Positions 37,139-47,628 are shown, numbered from the stretch's first letter. The stretch: DNA of 64,000 bases from Piscinibacter sp047602365 (GCA_047602365.1 JASGHM010000001.1:1798001-1862000), one strand, 5' to 3'. Translations and numbers: made by a program. Notes: generated from the letters alone by a model not told the origin.

Positions 37139-38526
37139 AACGACTCCACGAAGCGCACCAGCGCCTCGCGCTCGGCCTTCTTCATCTGCAGCACCACCTT
37201 CTTCGACGCGTCGGCCTCGCCACCATGCCACAGGATGGCCTCGAGCACGCCGTTGGCGCGGCCGTCGTGCAGCAGGCGGCGGTGACCGTTGACGTCGTGG
37301 ATCAGGCCGACGCCCCACAGCGGCGGCGTCTTCCACTGCCGGCCGTTGGCCTCGAAGTCGGGCCGGCCGTCGGCGAGCGCGTTGCCCATGTCGTGCAGCA
37401 GCAGGTCGGTGTAGGGCCAGATGCGTTGGCCGGCCAGGCGCTCGCTGGCCAGCGCGGGCAGCGGGCTGGCGCCGGTCAGGTAGCTCGGCCGGTGGCAGGC
37501 GCTGCATTGCGCCTGCTCGAACAGCGCCTGGCCACGCTTCACCTGGGCGTCGTCGACGCCACGCCGCGCCGCCGGCGCCAGCGTGGCCTGGTAGAACACC
37601 ACGTCGCCGAGCGTGCGCGCGTCGATCTCCGGCGCGCCGTCGCGGCCTCCGTGCGGCGCGGCCAGGCAGTCGCGCTGCGCCGGCATGCAGGCTTCCTGCG
37701 GATGCTGCGCCGAGGTGATGCCGATGTCGCCGGCGAAGGCGCCGGCGGTCTGGTGCGCCAGCGTTGCGACGTTGGCCTTCCAGCCGAAGCGGCCGATGCG
37801 CTGCGCCTGCAGGAAGTCGTCCCAGACGCGGTTGACCTGGCCTTTCACCGGCCCAGGCGCGGCCGCCTGCGCGGCGGCGTTGGCGAGGATCTCGGTCTCG
37901 GGGATGGCCTCCAGCAGGCCGACGCCGGCGAGTTGCGGCGCGATGCGCGGCGAGACCAGCGTGCCCTTGGCCAGCGGCCCGTAGGCGAGGCGGTCGATGC
38001 GGTAGACCGGCTGCTGCAGCACGTAGGGCGTGCCGTCGGCGAAGCGGCCGCGGATCGGCCGCTGCGTGATGCGCACGCGGCCCTCCGGCGTCACGCCCTG
38101 GATCGCGTTGTTGTTGAGCTGGTCGCCGTAGCTCGGCTCGGGCAGCACGCCGCCGTTGGCGCCGGTGCCGGGCACCGACAGGCGCAGCAGCAGCGCCACC
38201 GGCGGTTCACCACGTTCGGGCGGCGCGCCGCGACCGTCCTGCACATGGCAGCCGCCGCAGGAGCGGGCGATGAAGTGTGGGCCCAGACCGTCGCGCGCCG
38301 TCGTCGAGGCCGGTGCCTCGACCCAGTTGCGGCGGAAGAACGAATTGCCGACCGCAAAACGCGCGCGCTCGGCATCGTCCAGCGTCGCCAGCGGGAACGA
38401 GAAGGCGTTGCGGCCGGTGGCGAACACCGTGGTGTCGCCGCCGCTGCGCTCCTCGGGCACGTTGTCGGCAGCGGCCGGCAGGGTCAGGCCGGCGCCGAGC
38501 AGCGCGCCGATCAGGGCGGCCTTCAC
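37135..38526 (-). CDS. Di-heme oxidoreductase family protein (DUF1111 type)
   Basis: 463 residues, signal peptide MKAALIGALLGAGLTLPAAA (GTG start). Two heme-binding motifs: Cys90-Gly-Gly-Cys93-His94 and Cys341-Ser-Ala-Cys344-His345. The C-terminal part (DLLLHDMGNALADGRPDF ... KTPPLWGVGLIHDVNGHRRLLHDGRA) is characteristic of the DHOR/putative thiol oxidoreductase family, related to MauG-type peroxidases. Periplasmic. It sits between two imelysin genes with 4-base overlaps on both sides, so the set is made as a unit, probably for redox handling of periplasmic iron. Confidence 0.92.
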   Translation of the reverse strand: MKAALIGALLGAGLTLPAAADNVPEERSGGDTTVFATGRNAFSFPLATLDDAERARFAVGNSFFRRNWVEAPASTTARDGLGPHFIARSCGGCHVQDGRGAPPERGEPPVALLLRLSVPGTGANGGVLPEPSYGDQLNNNAIQGVTPEGRVRITQRPIRGRFADGTPYVLQQPVYRIDRLAYGPLAKGTLVSPRIAPQLAGVGLLEAIPETEILANAAAQAAAPGPVKGQVNRVWDDFLQAQRIGRFGWKANVATLAHQTAGAFAGDIGITSAQHPQEACMPAQRDCLAAPHGGRDGAPEIDARTLGDVVFYQATLAPAARRGVDDAQVKRGQALFEQAQCSACHRPSYLTGASPLPALASERLAGQRIWPYTDLLLHDMGNALADGRPDFEANGRQWKTPPLWGVGLIHDVNGHRRLLHDGRANGVLEAILWHGGEADASKKVVLQMKKAEREALVRFVESL

Positions 38527-39686
38527 TTCGGTTTGACCAGTGTGAGCCGGGTGATGCCGACCGCCGCAGCGGCGTCGACCAGATCCTTGGACTGCTGCAC
38601 CAGGCTGTCGATGGTCTTCTGGATGCGCTGGCGGCCCGGCGCGTCCTTGCCACCGATGATCTCGCGGTCGAACGGCGCCTGGATCGCCTCGGCCGCCGTC
38701 ACCGAGGCGGCGATCTGCCTGGTCGTGCGCTCGCCCAGAGCGGCATCCTTGCCCGCCACCAGCGCCGCCGGCGACGGGCCTTCGAGCACGCTGCCGTCGC
38801 GGCGCTGGTAGCGCCCGGTCCAGACGTTGCGGATGCCCAGCGCGTTGTTGACGATGTCGCGGTGGGTGTTGTCGGAGAAGCAGGAGTGCTCGTCCTCCTG
38901 GTCCTGCGTGTTCAGCGCCACTTCCATGCGCTCGCCGGCCAGCTCGCCGCGCGACAGCGAGCCCAGGCCGACGATGATCTTGCGCAGCGACTCGTTGCCG
39001 CCGCGCTCGAACGCGGCGCGGTAGTTGCGCGCGTTCGGCACCCAGGCGGCGACCAGGTAGCGCAGGTCGTCGATCAGCAGTTCGCTGACGACCAGCAGGT
39101 ACTGGCGCCGGCGGTCGGCGTTGGCGGCCTTGCCGTCGACGTAGTCCTCGAACGAGCGGTTGCCCGGGCCGTTCTCGTTCTGGTCCTGGCCCCACAGCAG
39201 GAACTCGATCGCGTGCCAGCCGCAGGAGATGTTCTCCTCGCCGCCGCGCTCGTTGTAGCGCGCCAGCGTGGCCTTGGAGATCACCACCTTGCGGTCGTTG
39301 ACCAGGCCGGCATTCGGCTTGCCCTTGACGTAGTCGACGTAGGACTCGTCCAGCGGCCACGAGTTGAGGCGGCCCTCCGGGCCCTTGTCGTCGTCGATCG
39401 GCCCGCCGTAGAAGCGGAACGCCTCGGTCTGCCCGTACCACTCGCGGGCGGCCAGCCAGGCCTTGCGCGCAGCGTCCAGCCCGGCGGCCGAGGGCGCGGC
39501 GACGAAAGCCTGCAGCGCCTTCTGCAGGTCCAGCGCGGCGGCCAGCGTGTCTTCGTAGCTCGCCTGCACCAGCGCCGCGTGGTGGCGGATCACCGCGCCG
39601 GCATCGATCGCCTGGGCACGCAGGGTGCCGCTGGCCAGGCCGGCGGCGATGGCCAGCGCGCTGCGCAGCAGGTCTCGTTTGTTCAT
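38523..39686 (-). CDS. Imelysin family protein, first copy (IrpA-like)
   Basis: 387 residues with signal peptide MNKRDLLRSALAIAAGLASG...RAQA. The imelysin GxHxxE motif is intact in SCGWHAIEFLLWGQD. Other segments: ARKAWLAAREWYGQTEAFRF, DSYVDYVKGKP-like block, CFSDNTHRDIVNNALGI. Imelysins/IrpA are periplasmic or outer-membrane-linked proteins induced by iron starvation. It is first in its operon, with Shine-Dalgarno AAGGAGAGG before the ATG and a Fur-box-like site about 55 bases upstream. Confidence 0.9.
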   Translation of the reverse strand: MNKRDLLRSALAIAAGLASGTLRAQAIDAGAVIRHHAALVQASYEDTLAAALDLQKALQAFVAAPSAAGLDAARKAWLAAREWYGQTEAFRFYGGPIDDDKGPEGRLNSWPLDESYVDYVKGKPNAGLVNDRKVVISKATLARYNERGGEENISCGWHAIEFLLWGQDQNENGPGNRSFEDYVDGKAANADRRRQYLLVVSELLIDDLRYLVAAWVPNARNYRAAFERGGNESLRKIIVGLGSLSRGELAGERMEVALNTQDQEDEHSCFSDNTHRDIVNNALGIRNVWTGRYQRRDGSVLEGPSPAALVAGKDAALGERTTRQIAASVTAAEAIQAPFDREIIGGKDAPGRQRIQKTIDSLVQQSKDLVDAAAAVGITRLTLVKPK

Positions 39687-39740
39687 CGGGGTCCTCTCCT
39701 TGTGGCAGATCAACGACGGGGTCTCTTGGGCGCGTATCAT

Positions 39741-39759
39741 AAATGCGAATGATTCTTAT
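39741..39759. promoter_or_regulatory. Fur-box-like site between the imelysin operon and the porin gene
   Basis: AAATGCGAATGATTCTTAT closely resembles other Fur sites here (shared AATGCGAAT core). It stands in the 105-base divergent gap, 55 bases from the imelysin start and 33 bases from the porin start, so it could control both directions. Confidence 0.75.
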
Positions 39760-39791
39760 ATGCTGTCCCAGATCAAAGAGGAGGTGAGTCC

Positions 39792-41213
39792 ATGGGCGTG
39801 AACACGAGGAAGGTGCTGCGGCTGGGCGGGGCCGTCGCGGCAGCGCTGGTGCTGTCGGGGCCGCTGCAGGCGGCCGAGGACCCGGCTGTCGCCGAGCAGC
39901 TGCGCAAGGTCATCGAACGGCTGCAGCAGCTCGAGCAGCGCAACACCGAGCTGGAGCGCCAGCTGCGTGCGCTGCAGGCGCGCCCGGCCGAGGCCGCCGC
40001 GGCGGCACCGGCGCCCGTGCCGGCCGCCGCGCCTGGCTGGGGTGGCGCCGAACCGCTGCCGGCCGGCGAAGGCGAGCCCGAGGGGTCGAAGTTCGAGGGT
40101 GGCGTGCTGCTGGTCGGCCAGCGTGTCAACGCGCGCGGCAGCAGCGACGGCATTTCGCAGTCGCGCCTGAACTACCGCGGCGACCTGGCCGTCAGCCTGC
40201 CCGCCGGCTCGATCGGCGAGGCGCAGGGCACGGCCTTCGCGCAGGTGCGCTTCGGCCAGGGCACCGGCGTCGGCCTTCGGCCCACGCACACCAGCACGGT
40301 CAACTCGGTCGGCTTCGAGACCGGCGCCGGGCCGGACGATTCTTTCGCCATCCTCGCCCAGGCGGGCTATCAGCTCGAGTGGGCGCTCGACGGCGGCGGC
40401 TTCAACGACCAGAAGGGCCGGCGTGTCGAGCTGACGCTGGGCAAGCTCGACGTCTTCACGCTGTTCGACCAGAACGCGGTGGCCGGCGACGAGGGTGCGC
40501 AGTTCCTCAACAACGTGTTCGTGCACAACCCGCTGCTCGACGCCGGCGGCGACATCGGTGCCGATGCCTATGGCTTTGCCCCCGGCCTGCGCCTGGGCTG
40601 GTTCGACACCAACGGCCAATGGGCCTGGGGCGTCTCGGCCGGCGCCTTCGGCGCTGGCAAGGGCGCCAACTTCAGCGGTGGTCTGGGCAAGCCGTTCACG
40701 ATCGTTCAGTTCGAGGTCTCGCCGCTGCAGATCAATGGCGAGCCGCGCGGCAGCTACCGCGTCTACGCCTGGAGCAACGGCCGCAGCAGCGACCTGGCCG
40801 GCAACGTGCAGCGCCACAGCGGCCTGGGCGTGTCGGTCGACCAGCGCCTCGGCCGCGAGTGGAACCTGTTCGCGCGCTGGGGCAAGCGCGGCAGCGGCGA
40901 CGGCAGCTTCGACGATGCGCTGACGCTGGGCTTCGAACATGGCGGCCGGCTGTGGGGCCGCGGCCGCGACGCCGTGGGTGCCGCGTTCGGCACGCTGCGC
41001 ACCGGCAGCGCCTGGCGCGACGCGACGGCCGACGGCACGCTGGCCGGCTACGCGGCCAGCGGCAACGAGCAGCTGCTCGAGCTGTACTACCGCATGAAGC
41101 TCAACGAGCACCTGGAGGTCTCGCCGGACTTCCAATGGATCCGCCGTCCCGGCGGCGACGGGCTCGCGCCGACCGTGCGGGTGTTCGGCGTGCGCGCCAG
41201 CTTCGGCTTCTGA
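39792..41213 (+). CDS. OprB-type carbohydrate porin family outer-membrane protein
   Basis: 473 residues. Signal peptide (KVLRLGGAVAAALVLSGPLQA), then a short coiled coil (about 35-70, LRKVIERLQQLEQRNTELERQL), an Ala/Pro linker and a beta-barrel. OprB-like segments: ELTLGKLDVFTLFDQN, QFLNNVFVHNPLLDAGGDIG and GFAPGLRLGW; the C-terminus ends in Phe (RASFGF), as outer-membrane barrels do. AGGAGGTGA precedes the ATG. It is divergent from the imelysin operon across a Fur-box-like site, so it may be an iron-responsive porin. The transported solute is unknown. Confidence 0.82.
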   Translation: MGVNTRKVLRLGGAVAAALVLSGPLQAAEDPAVAEQLRKVIERLQQLEQRNTELERQLRALQARPAEAAAAAPAPVPAAAPGWGGAEPLPAGEGEPEGSKFEGGVLLVGQRVNARGSSDGISQSRLNYRGDLAVSLPAGSIGEAQGTAFAQVRFGQGTGVGLRPTHTSTVNSVGFETGAGPDDSFAILAQAGYQLEWALDGGGFNDQKGRRVELTLGKLDVFTLFDQNAVAGDEGAQFLNNVFVHNPLLDAGGDIGADAYGFAPGLRLGWFDTNGQWAWGVSAGAFGAGKGANFSGGLGKPFTIVQFEVSPLQINGEPRGSYRVYAWSNGRSSDLAGNVQRHSGLGVSVDQRLGREWNLFARWGKRGSGDGSFDDALTLGFEHGGRLWGRGRDAVGAAFGTLRTGSAWRDATADGTLAGYAASGNEQLLELYYRMKLNEHLEVSPDFQWIRRPGGDGLAPTVRVFGVRASFGF

Positions 41214-41216
41214 GGG

Positions 41217-41954
41217 CTAGTGCAGCGCCGAGAGGAACTGCTGCAGCTCGGGCGTCTTCGGCGCGCCGAACAGTTCCTCCGGCGGTCCCATCTCGTGGAT
41301 GCGCCCGGCGTGCATGAAGACCACGCGGTCGCTGACCTTGCGTGCGAAGTTCATCTCGTGCGTGACCATCATCAGCGTCATGCCCTCGTCGGCCAGGCTC
41401 TCGACGACCTTGAGCACCTCGCCGACCAGCTCCGGGTCGAGCGCCGAGGTGATCTCGTCGCACAGCATCACGCTGGGCGCCATCGCCAGCGCGCGAGCGA
41501 TCGCCACACGCTGCTGCTGGCCGCCGGAGAGCTGGTCCGGCCAGGCGTCGAACTTCTCGGCCAGGCCGACACGCTTGAGCAGGTCGCGGGCGCGTGACTC
41601 GGTCTCGGCCGAGGCGCTCTTCTTGACCAGTGTCGGCGCGAGCATCACGTTGCGACCGACCGTCAGGTGCGGGAACAGGTTGAAGTTCTGGAAGATCATG
41701 CCGACGTGCTGGCGCAGTGCGCGCATCGCCCGCGTGTCGCCGTGTTTCAGCGGCTGACCGTCGACTTCCAGCGAACCATCCTGGAACTGCTCCAGGCCGT
41801 TCACGCAGCGCAGCAGCGTGCTCTTGCCCGAGCCGCTCTTGCCGATGATCGCGATCACCTCGCCGCGCTTGACGTCGAGGTCGATGCCCTTGAGCACCTC
41901 GTTGTCGCCGTAGCGCTTGCGCAGGCCGACGATGTTGACGATCGAATCAGCCAC
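41217..41954 (-). CDS. Polar amino-acid ABC transporter ATP-binding protein
   Basis: 245-residue ABC ATPase of the GlnQ/HisP class. Walker A GKSGSGKST, Q-loop IFQNFNLFPHLTV, signature LSGGQQQRVAIARAL, Walker B VMLCDEITSALDPELV, switch MMVTHEMNFA. The stop is 3 bases from the stop of the convergent porin gene. It overlaps the upstream permease gene by 8 bases. Order on the minus strand: binding protein, permease, permease, ATPase. Confidence 0.94.
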   Translation of the reverse strand: MADSIVNIVGLRKRYGDNEVLKGIDLDVKRGEVIAIIGKSGSGKSTLLRCVNGLEQFQDGSLEVDGQPLKHGDTRAMRALRQHVGMIFQNFNLFPHLTVGRNVMLAPTLVKKSASAETESRARDLLKRVGLAEKFDAWPDQLSGGQQQRVAIARALAMAPSVMLCDEITSALDPELVGEVLKVVESLADEGMTLMMVTHEMNFARKVSDRVVFMHAGRIHEMGPPEELFGAPKTPELQQFLSALH

Positions 41955-42594
41955 GGCGCAGTTTCCTTTCGAGGCGCCGGCTCCAGGCCGAGATCGGCCA
42001 GCACAGCGCGAAGTACATCAGCGCCACGCAGGCGTAGACGGTGAAGGGCTTGAAGGTCGCGTTGGTGATCATCGTGCCGGCCTTGGTCAGCTCGATGAAG
42101 CCGATCACCGAGGCCAGCGCGGTGCCCTTGATCACCTGGACGAGGAAGCCGACGGTCGGTGGCACCGCGATGCGCAGCGCCTGCGGGCCGATCACGTGGC
42201 GCATCTTCTCGCCGAAGGAGAGCGCCAGGCTGTCCGCCGCCTCCCACTGGCCCTTCGGGATCGCGGCGACGCAGCCGCGCCAGATCTCGGCCAGGAAAGC
42301 GCTGGTGTAGAAGGTCAGCGCCAGCCCCGCGGCCAGCCAGGCCGGCACGTTGATGCCGAACAAGGCCAGGCCGAAGTAGGCGAGGAACAGCTGCATCAGC
42401 AGCGGCGTGCCCTGGAACAGCAGCACGTAGGCGCCGACGCCGCGCTCCGCGCCGCGCAGCTTGGCGAGCCGCGCGAGCAGCAGCGCCAGCGCGACCAGAC
42501 CACCGCCGATGAAAGCGACCAGCGAGAGCAGCACCGTCCAGCGTGCCGCCATCAGCAGGTTGCGGAAGATGTCCCAGAGGCTGAAGTCGACCAT
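41947..42594 (-). CDS. Polar amino-acid ABC transporter permease
   Basis: 215-residue inner-membrane permease of the HisM/GlnP family. Typical segments: ARWTVLLSLVAFIGGGLVAL, LLFQGTPLLMQLFLAYFGL, FLAEIWRGCVAAIPKGQWEAADSLALS (EAA region) and PPTVGFLVQVIKGTALASVIG. It overlaps the ATPase gene by 8 bases and follows the other permease by 13 bases. Works as a heterodimer with the protein at 42608-43285. Confidence 0.93.
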   Translation of the reverse strand: MVDFSLWDIFRNLLMAARWTVLLSLVAFIGGGLVALALLLARLAKLRGAERGVGAYVLLFQGTPLLMQLFLAYFGLALFGINVPAWLAAGLALTFYTSAFLAEIWRGCVAAIPKGQWEAADSLALSFGEKMRHVIGPQALRIAVPPTVGFLVQVIKGTALASVIGFIELTKAGTMITNATFKPFTVYACVALMYFALCWPISAWSRRLERKLRRG

Positions 42595-42607
42595 CGTGCG
42601 GCTCCGT

Positions 42608-43285
42608 TCAGCGTCCGGCCGAAGGCATGCGCCCGAACAGCCACTTCGGCCCGATCCAGTTCAGCGCCTGGCGCAGCAGCAGCGAGAGCGCCAGGTAGAC
42701 CAGCGTCGCGACGATGAAGGCTTCGAACGCGCGGAAGTTGCGGCTCTGGATCAGGTTGGCGTAGTAGCTCAGCTCCTGCGCGGCGATCTGGCCGCACACC
42801 GCCGAGCCCAGCATCACGATGACGATCTGGCTGACCATCGCCGGCCAGACCCGCGCCAGCGCCGGCGGCAGCACGACACGCACGAACACCTGCGTCTCGT
42901 TCAGCGCCAGGCTGCGCGCCGCCTCGATCTGCCCGCGCGGCGTGCCCTCGATGCCGGCGCGGGCGATCTCGGCGGCGTAGGCGCCGAGGTTGACCACCAT
43001 CGCGATCACCGAGGCGATCTCCGGCGTCAGCTTGACGCCCAGCGACGGCAGGCCGAAGAAGATGAAGAAGAGCTGGACGATGAACGGTGTGTTGCGGATC
43101 AGCTCGACGTAGGTGGCGACGATCGGCTTCAGCCAGCCCGGCCCCCAGGCCCGCGCCCAGCCGCAGGCGACGCCGAGGCCGACACCGAGCACCGCCGAGA
43201 CGGCGGTCAGCCCGAGCGTGAAGGCCGCGCCCTTGAGCAGCAGCGGCCACTCGGCGAGCACGGCGCCGAAGTCGAGCGCGACCAT
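42608..43285 (-). CDS. Polar amino-acid ABC transporter permease
   Basis: 225-residue permease of the same family as its neighbour. Segments: GAAFTLGLTAVSAVLGVGLGV, YVELIRNTPFIVQLFFIFFGLPSLG, YAAEIARAGIEGTPRGQIEAARSLAL (EAA loop), QIVIVMLGSAVCGQIAAQEL. The ELIRNTP motif is typical of HisQ/GlnP-type subunits. It lies 11 bases after the binding-protein gene. Confidence 0.93.
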   Translation of the reverse strand: MVALDFGAVLAEWPLLLKGAAFTLGLTAVSAVLGVGLGVACGWARAWGPGWLKPIVATYVELIRNTPFIVQLFFIFFGLPSLGVKLTPEIASVIAMVVNLGAYAAEIARAGIEGTPRGQIEAARSLALNETQVFVRVVLPPALARVWPAMVSQIVIVMLGSAVCGQIAAQELSYYANLIQSRNFRAFEAFIVATLVYLALSLLLRQALNWIGPKWLFGRMPSAGR

Positions 43286-43296
43286 GGCCGCTCAGC

Positions 43297-44082
43297 TCAG
43301 TTCGGCAGTTCGCCGGCCGGGCGGCCGAGCCACTTCTTCGCCATCGTGTCGAGTTCGCCCGAGGCCTTGGCGGCGGCGATGATCTCGTTGACCTTCAGGC
43401 GCAGCTTGTCCTCGCCCTTGGCCACGCCGATGAAGTTCGGCGAGTCCTTCAGCACGAACTTGAACTCGGTGCCGAGCTGCGGGTTGCGCGCCATCATGTT
43501 GCCGGCGACGGACGCGCCGGTGGCGATCGCCACCACCTGGCCGGAGACGAAGGCCGAGACGGTGGCGTTGTTGTCCTCGAAACGCTTGACGTCGGCGCTG
43601 GCCGGCGCCAGCTTGGACAGCTCCATGTCCTCGATCGCGCCGCGCGTCACGCCGACGGTCTTGCCGGCCAGGTCGGCAGGGCCCTTGATCGCCGTGCCCT
43701 TGGCGGCGAACACCGCCTGGAAGAACGGCGAATAGGCGGCGGTGAAGTCGATCACCTTCTCGCGCTCCGGGTTCTTGCCCAGCGTCGAGATCACCAGGTC
43801 GGCCTTCTTGGTCTGCAGGTAGGGGATGCGGTTGGCGCTGGTCACCGGCACCAGCTCGGCCTTGACGCCGAGCTTGGCGGCGATCAGGTTGGCCATGTCG
43901 ATGTCCAGGCCCTGCGGCTTCAGGTCGGTGCCGACGAAGCCGTAGGGCGGGAAGTCGGTCGGGATGGCGATGGTGATCAGCTTCTTCGCGAGCACGTCGT
44001 CGAGCGCGGCCTGGGCCTGCACGTCGCCGAAGGTGAGCAGGAGCGCGGCGCCGGTGGCGGCCAGCAGCATGCGGCGGTACAT
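43297..44082 (-). CDS. Polar amino-acid ABC transporter substrate-binding protein (SBP family 3)
   Basis: 261 residues with signal peptide MYRRMLLAATGAALLLTFGDVQA. Family segments: ITIAIPTDFPPYGFVGTDLKPQGLDIDMANLIAAKLG, ADLVISTLGKNPEREKVIDFT, DLAGKTVGVTRGAIED. The ligand-binding Arg expected after STL is not in the usual form (STLGKNPER), so the exact amino acid is uncertain. It is first in a four-gene importer operon and is divergent from the DsbA-like gene. Confidence 0.92.
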   Translation of the reverse strand: MYRRMLLAATGAALLLTFGDVQAQAALDDVLAKKLITIAIPTDFPPYGFVGTDLKPQGLDIDMANLIAAKLGVKAELVPVTSANRIPYLQTKKADLVISTLGKNPEREKVIDFTAAYSPFFQAVFAAKGTAIKGPADLAGKTVGVTRGAIEDMELSKLAPASADVKRFEDNNATVSAFVSGQVVAIATGASVAGNMMARNPQLGTEFKFVLKDSPNFIGVAKGEDKLRLKVNEIIAAAKASGELDTMAKKWLGRPAGELPN

Positions 44083-44167
44083 GGCGATGTCTCCAAGTTG
44101 GTGCGGTGAGCAGGGGCGTCAGCAAGGGCCATGCCCGGCCGTCACGGGCTGCCGATAGACTCGCGCC

Positions 44168-44848
44168 ATGAACGCCCCCGCTCTCCGGACCCTGAAGATC
44201 GACTTCGTCTCCGACGTGGTCTGCCCCTGGTGCGCCATCGGCCTCAGCTCGCTGGAGATCGCGCTGGCGAAGCTGGACGGCGAGCTCGCCGCCGAGCTGC
44301 ACTTCCAGCCCTTCCAGCTCAACCCCGACATGGGACCGGAGGGCGCCGAGGTGGTGCCCTACCTGTCGAGGAAGTACGGCATGAGCGCCGAGCAGGTCGA
44401 GCGCAACCAGCAGGCCATCGCCCAGCGTGGCGCCGAGGTCGGCTTCGAGTTCCGCATGGACCGCCGCAGCCGCACCTACAACACCTTCGATGCCCACCGT
44501 CTGCTGCACTGGGCGGGCGAAGCCGGCCAGTCAGGCGCCGCGCAGCAGCGTGCGCTCAAGCATGCGCTGCTGTCGGCGCATTTCACCGAGGGCGAGAACC
44601 CGTCGGCGCGCGAGGTGCTGCTGCGTTGCGCGGTGAGCGCCGGCCTCGATGCGACGGCCGCCGCGGCGGTGGTCGACAGCGACCGCTACGCCGATGAGGT
44701 CAGCGAGCAGATGCGCTTCTACCAGGGCGCCGGCATCTCGTCGGTGCCTTCGGTGATCGTCAACGACCGCCACCTGATCCAGGGCGGCCAGCCGCCCGAG
44801 GTGTTCGTGCAGGCGCTGCGCCAGATCGCCGCGGAGGCGCAGGGCTGA
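44168..44848 (+). CDS. DsbA family oxidoreductase (FrnE-like)
   Basis: 226 residues without a signal peptide, so probably cytoplasmic. The redox motif is CPWC in DFVSDVVCPWCAIG, followed by the helical insert of the DsbA/FrnE/2-hydroxychromene-2-carboxylate isomerase-like group. Also visible: FNTF-like segment YNTFDAHRLLHWA and cis-Pro in GISSVPSVIVNDRHLIQGGQP. The stop shares bases with the start of the response-regulator gene (TGATG), so these may be co-expressed. Substrate unknown; a role in oxidative stress is possible. Confidence 0.9.
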   Translation: MNAPALRTLKIDFVSDVVCPWCAIGLSSLEIALAKLDGELAAELHFQPFQLNPDMGPEGAEVVPYLSRKYGMSAEQVERNQQAIAQRGAEVGFEFRMDRRSRTYNTFDAHRLLHWAGEAGQSGAAQQRALKHALLSAHFTEGENPSAREVLLRCAVSAGLDATAAAAVVDSDRYADEVSEQMRFYQGAGISSVPSVIVNDRHLIQGGQPPEVFVQALRQIAAEAQG

Positions 44849-45527
44849 TGCGCGTCCTGGTCGTCGAGGACGACCCGCAGCTCGGCGACGCGCTGGCCAC
44901 CGGGCTGCGCCAGCGCCAGCACGTGGTCGACTGGTTCCGCGACGGCACGCAGGCCGACGCCGCATTGAGCGGGGTGCCCTACGACGCGGTGGTGCTCGAC
45001 CTCGGCCTGCCCGGCGGCGACGGCATGCGCTGGCTGCGCCAGTGGCGCGGCGCCGGTCGCGACCTGCCGGTGCTGATCCTGACCGCACGCGACGGCGTGG
45101 CCGACCGCGTCGCCGGGCTCGATGCCGGCGCCGACGACTACCTGGTCAAGCCGATCACGCTCGACGAGCTGGCCGCACGGCTGCGCGCGATGAGCCGGCG
45201 CAGCACCGGGCGCGTGCAGAGCGTCTGGCAGCACGGCGCGCTGAGCTACGACCCGGCCGGCCGCAGCGTGCAGTGGAACGGCGCGCCGGTCGATCTGACC
45301 GCACGCGAGCTGATGCTGCTCGAGGCGCTGATGGCACACCCGGGTCGCATCCTGTCCAAGGCGCAGCTGCAGGAGAAGCTCTACGACTGGGGCGAATCGC
45401 TGGAGAGCAACACGCTGGAAGTGCACGTGCACCACCTGCGCCGCAAGCTCGGCCGCGACCTCATCCGCACGGTGCGCGGCGTCGGCTATGCGCTGGGCAG
45501 TGCGGAAGGCGCCGAGGAATCGCCGTC

Positions 45528-45531
<4 letters not shown>
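44848..45531 (+). CDS. OmpR-family response regulator (QseB/TctD-like)
   Basis: 227 residues. Receiver domain with acidic pair EDD near the start, phospho-acceptor Asp51 (VVLDLGLPG), Thr in LILTARDG and Lys in DDYLVKPI. The C-terminal winged helix (VDLTARELMLLEALMAHPGRILSKAQL ... VHVHHLRRKLG) binds DNA. It overlaps the histidine-kinase gene as GTGA. The pair resembles QseB-QseC or TctD-TctE; targets are unknown. Confidence 0.94.
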
Positions 45532-46865
<1,334 letters not shown>

Positions 46866-46871
46866 GCAGGC

Positions 46872-47516
46872 TCAGCGTTCCGCGCGGGCCCTGTCGAGCA
46901 ACACGCGGGCCTCTTCGCGGCGGCCGGTGTCGGCCACGTGGCGGCCGGGGCGCAGCGGTGCCTGCAGCGCGTGCTCGAGGTAGATCGTCGCCTCGTTGGC
47001 ATGGCCGTTGTCGAGCAGGAACTCGCCGTAGCAGAAGTTCGGATCGATGCCGTTCGGGTCGAGCGCCAGCGCCTGCTCGAGCAGCGCCTTGGCGCGGGCC
47101 TTGTCGCCGAAGCCCAGCGGCCAGCCCGGCGCCTTGGCGTACAGCATGCCCAGGCTGTGGTACGCCAGGCCGTCGAGCGCGCGGCCATCGATACGGATGG
47201 CGCTCTCGTAGAGGGCCTTGGCACGCCGGACCAGGCTCAGCGCGCCGAGGCCGTGCTTCTCGCCGGCCCAGGAGCTGATGATGATGCCTTCCCACACCAG
47301 CGGCTCGGCACGCGCCGGCTGCGCTTCGGCGAACCGATGGGCGCGGGCGGCCAGCGCCTCGAAGCGCTTCTCGCGTTCGGCGTTCGGCGTCTGGTAGCGG
47401 ATCACCTCCCAGTCGTGCTGCAGTTGCACGAGTTCGTCCTCCGCGGCGCCGGCGCGCAGCGAGAGTGCCGGCGCCAGCGCGGCGAGCAGGGTCAGGGTGG
47501 TCCGCAGGAGGGTCAT
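46872..47516 (-). CDS. Exported TPR-like protein
   Basis: 214 residues with signal peptide (MTLLRTTLTLLAALAPALSLRAGA). Helical repeats resemble tetratricopeptides: LVRRAKALYESAIRIDGRALDG, ARAKALLEQALALDPNGIDPNFCYGEFLLDNG, NEATIYLEHALQA. Convergent with the kinase gene, only 6 bases between stops. Proteins of this type are common next to two-component genes in Burkholderiales, but the link is not explained. Function unknown. Confidence 0.8.
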   Translation of the reverse strand: MTLLRTTLTLLAALAPALSLRAGAAEDELVQLQHDWEVIRYQTPNAEREKRFEALAARAHRFAEAQPARAEPLVWEGIIISSWAGEKHGLGALSLVRRAKALYESAIRIDGRALDGLAYHSLGMLYAKAPGWPLGFGDKARAKALLEQALALDPNGIDPNFCYGEFLLDNGHANEATIYLEHALQAPLRPGRHVADTGRREEARVLLDRARAER

Positions 47517-47628
47517 GTCGACATCGCCGGGCCGGCACGGCGGCGACGCTGCACATCACCCGGACGCGGTGATGTTGGGCAGACCGGGTTAGCGCGAGCT
47601 TAAGCGCCGGGCCGACGTGGCGCGGGAC

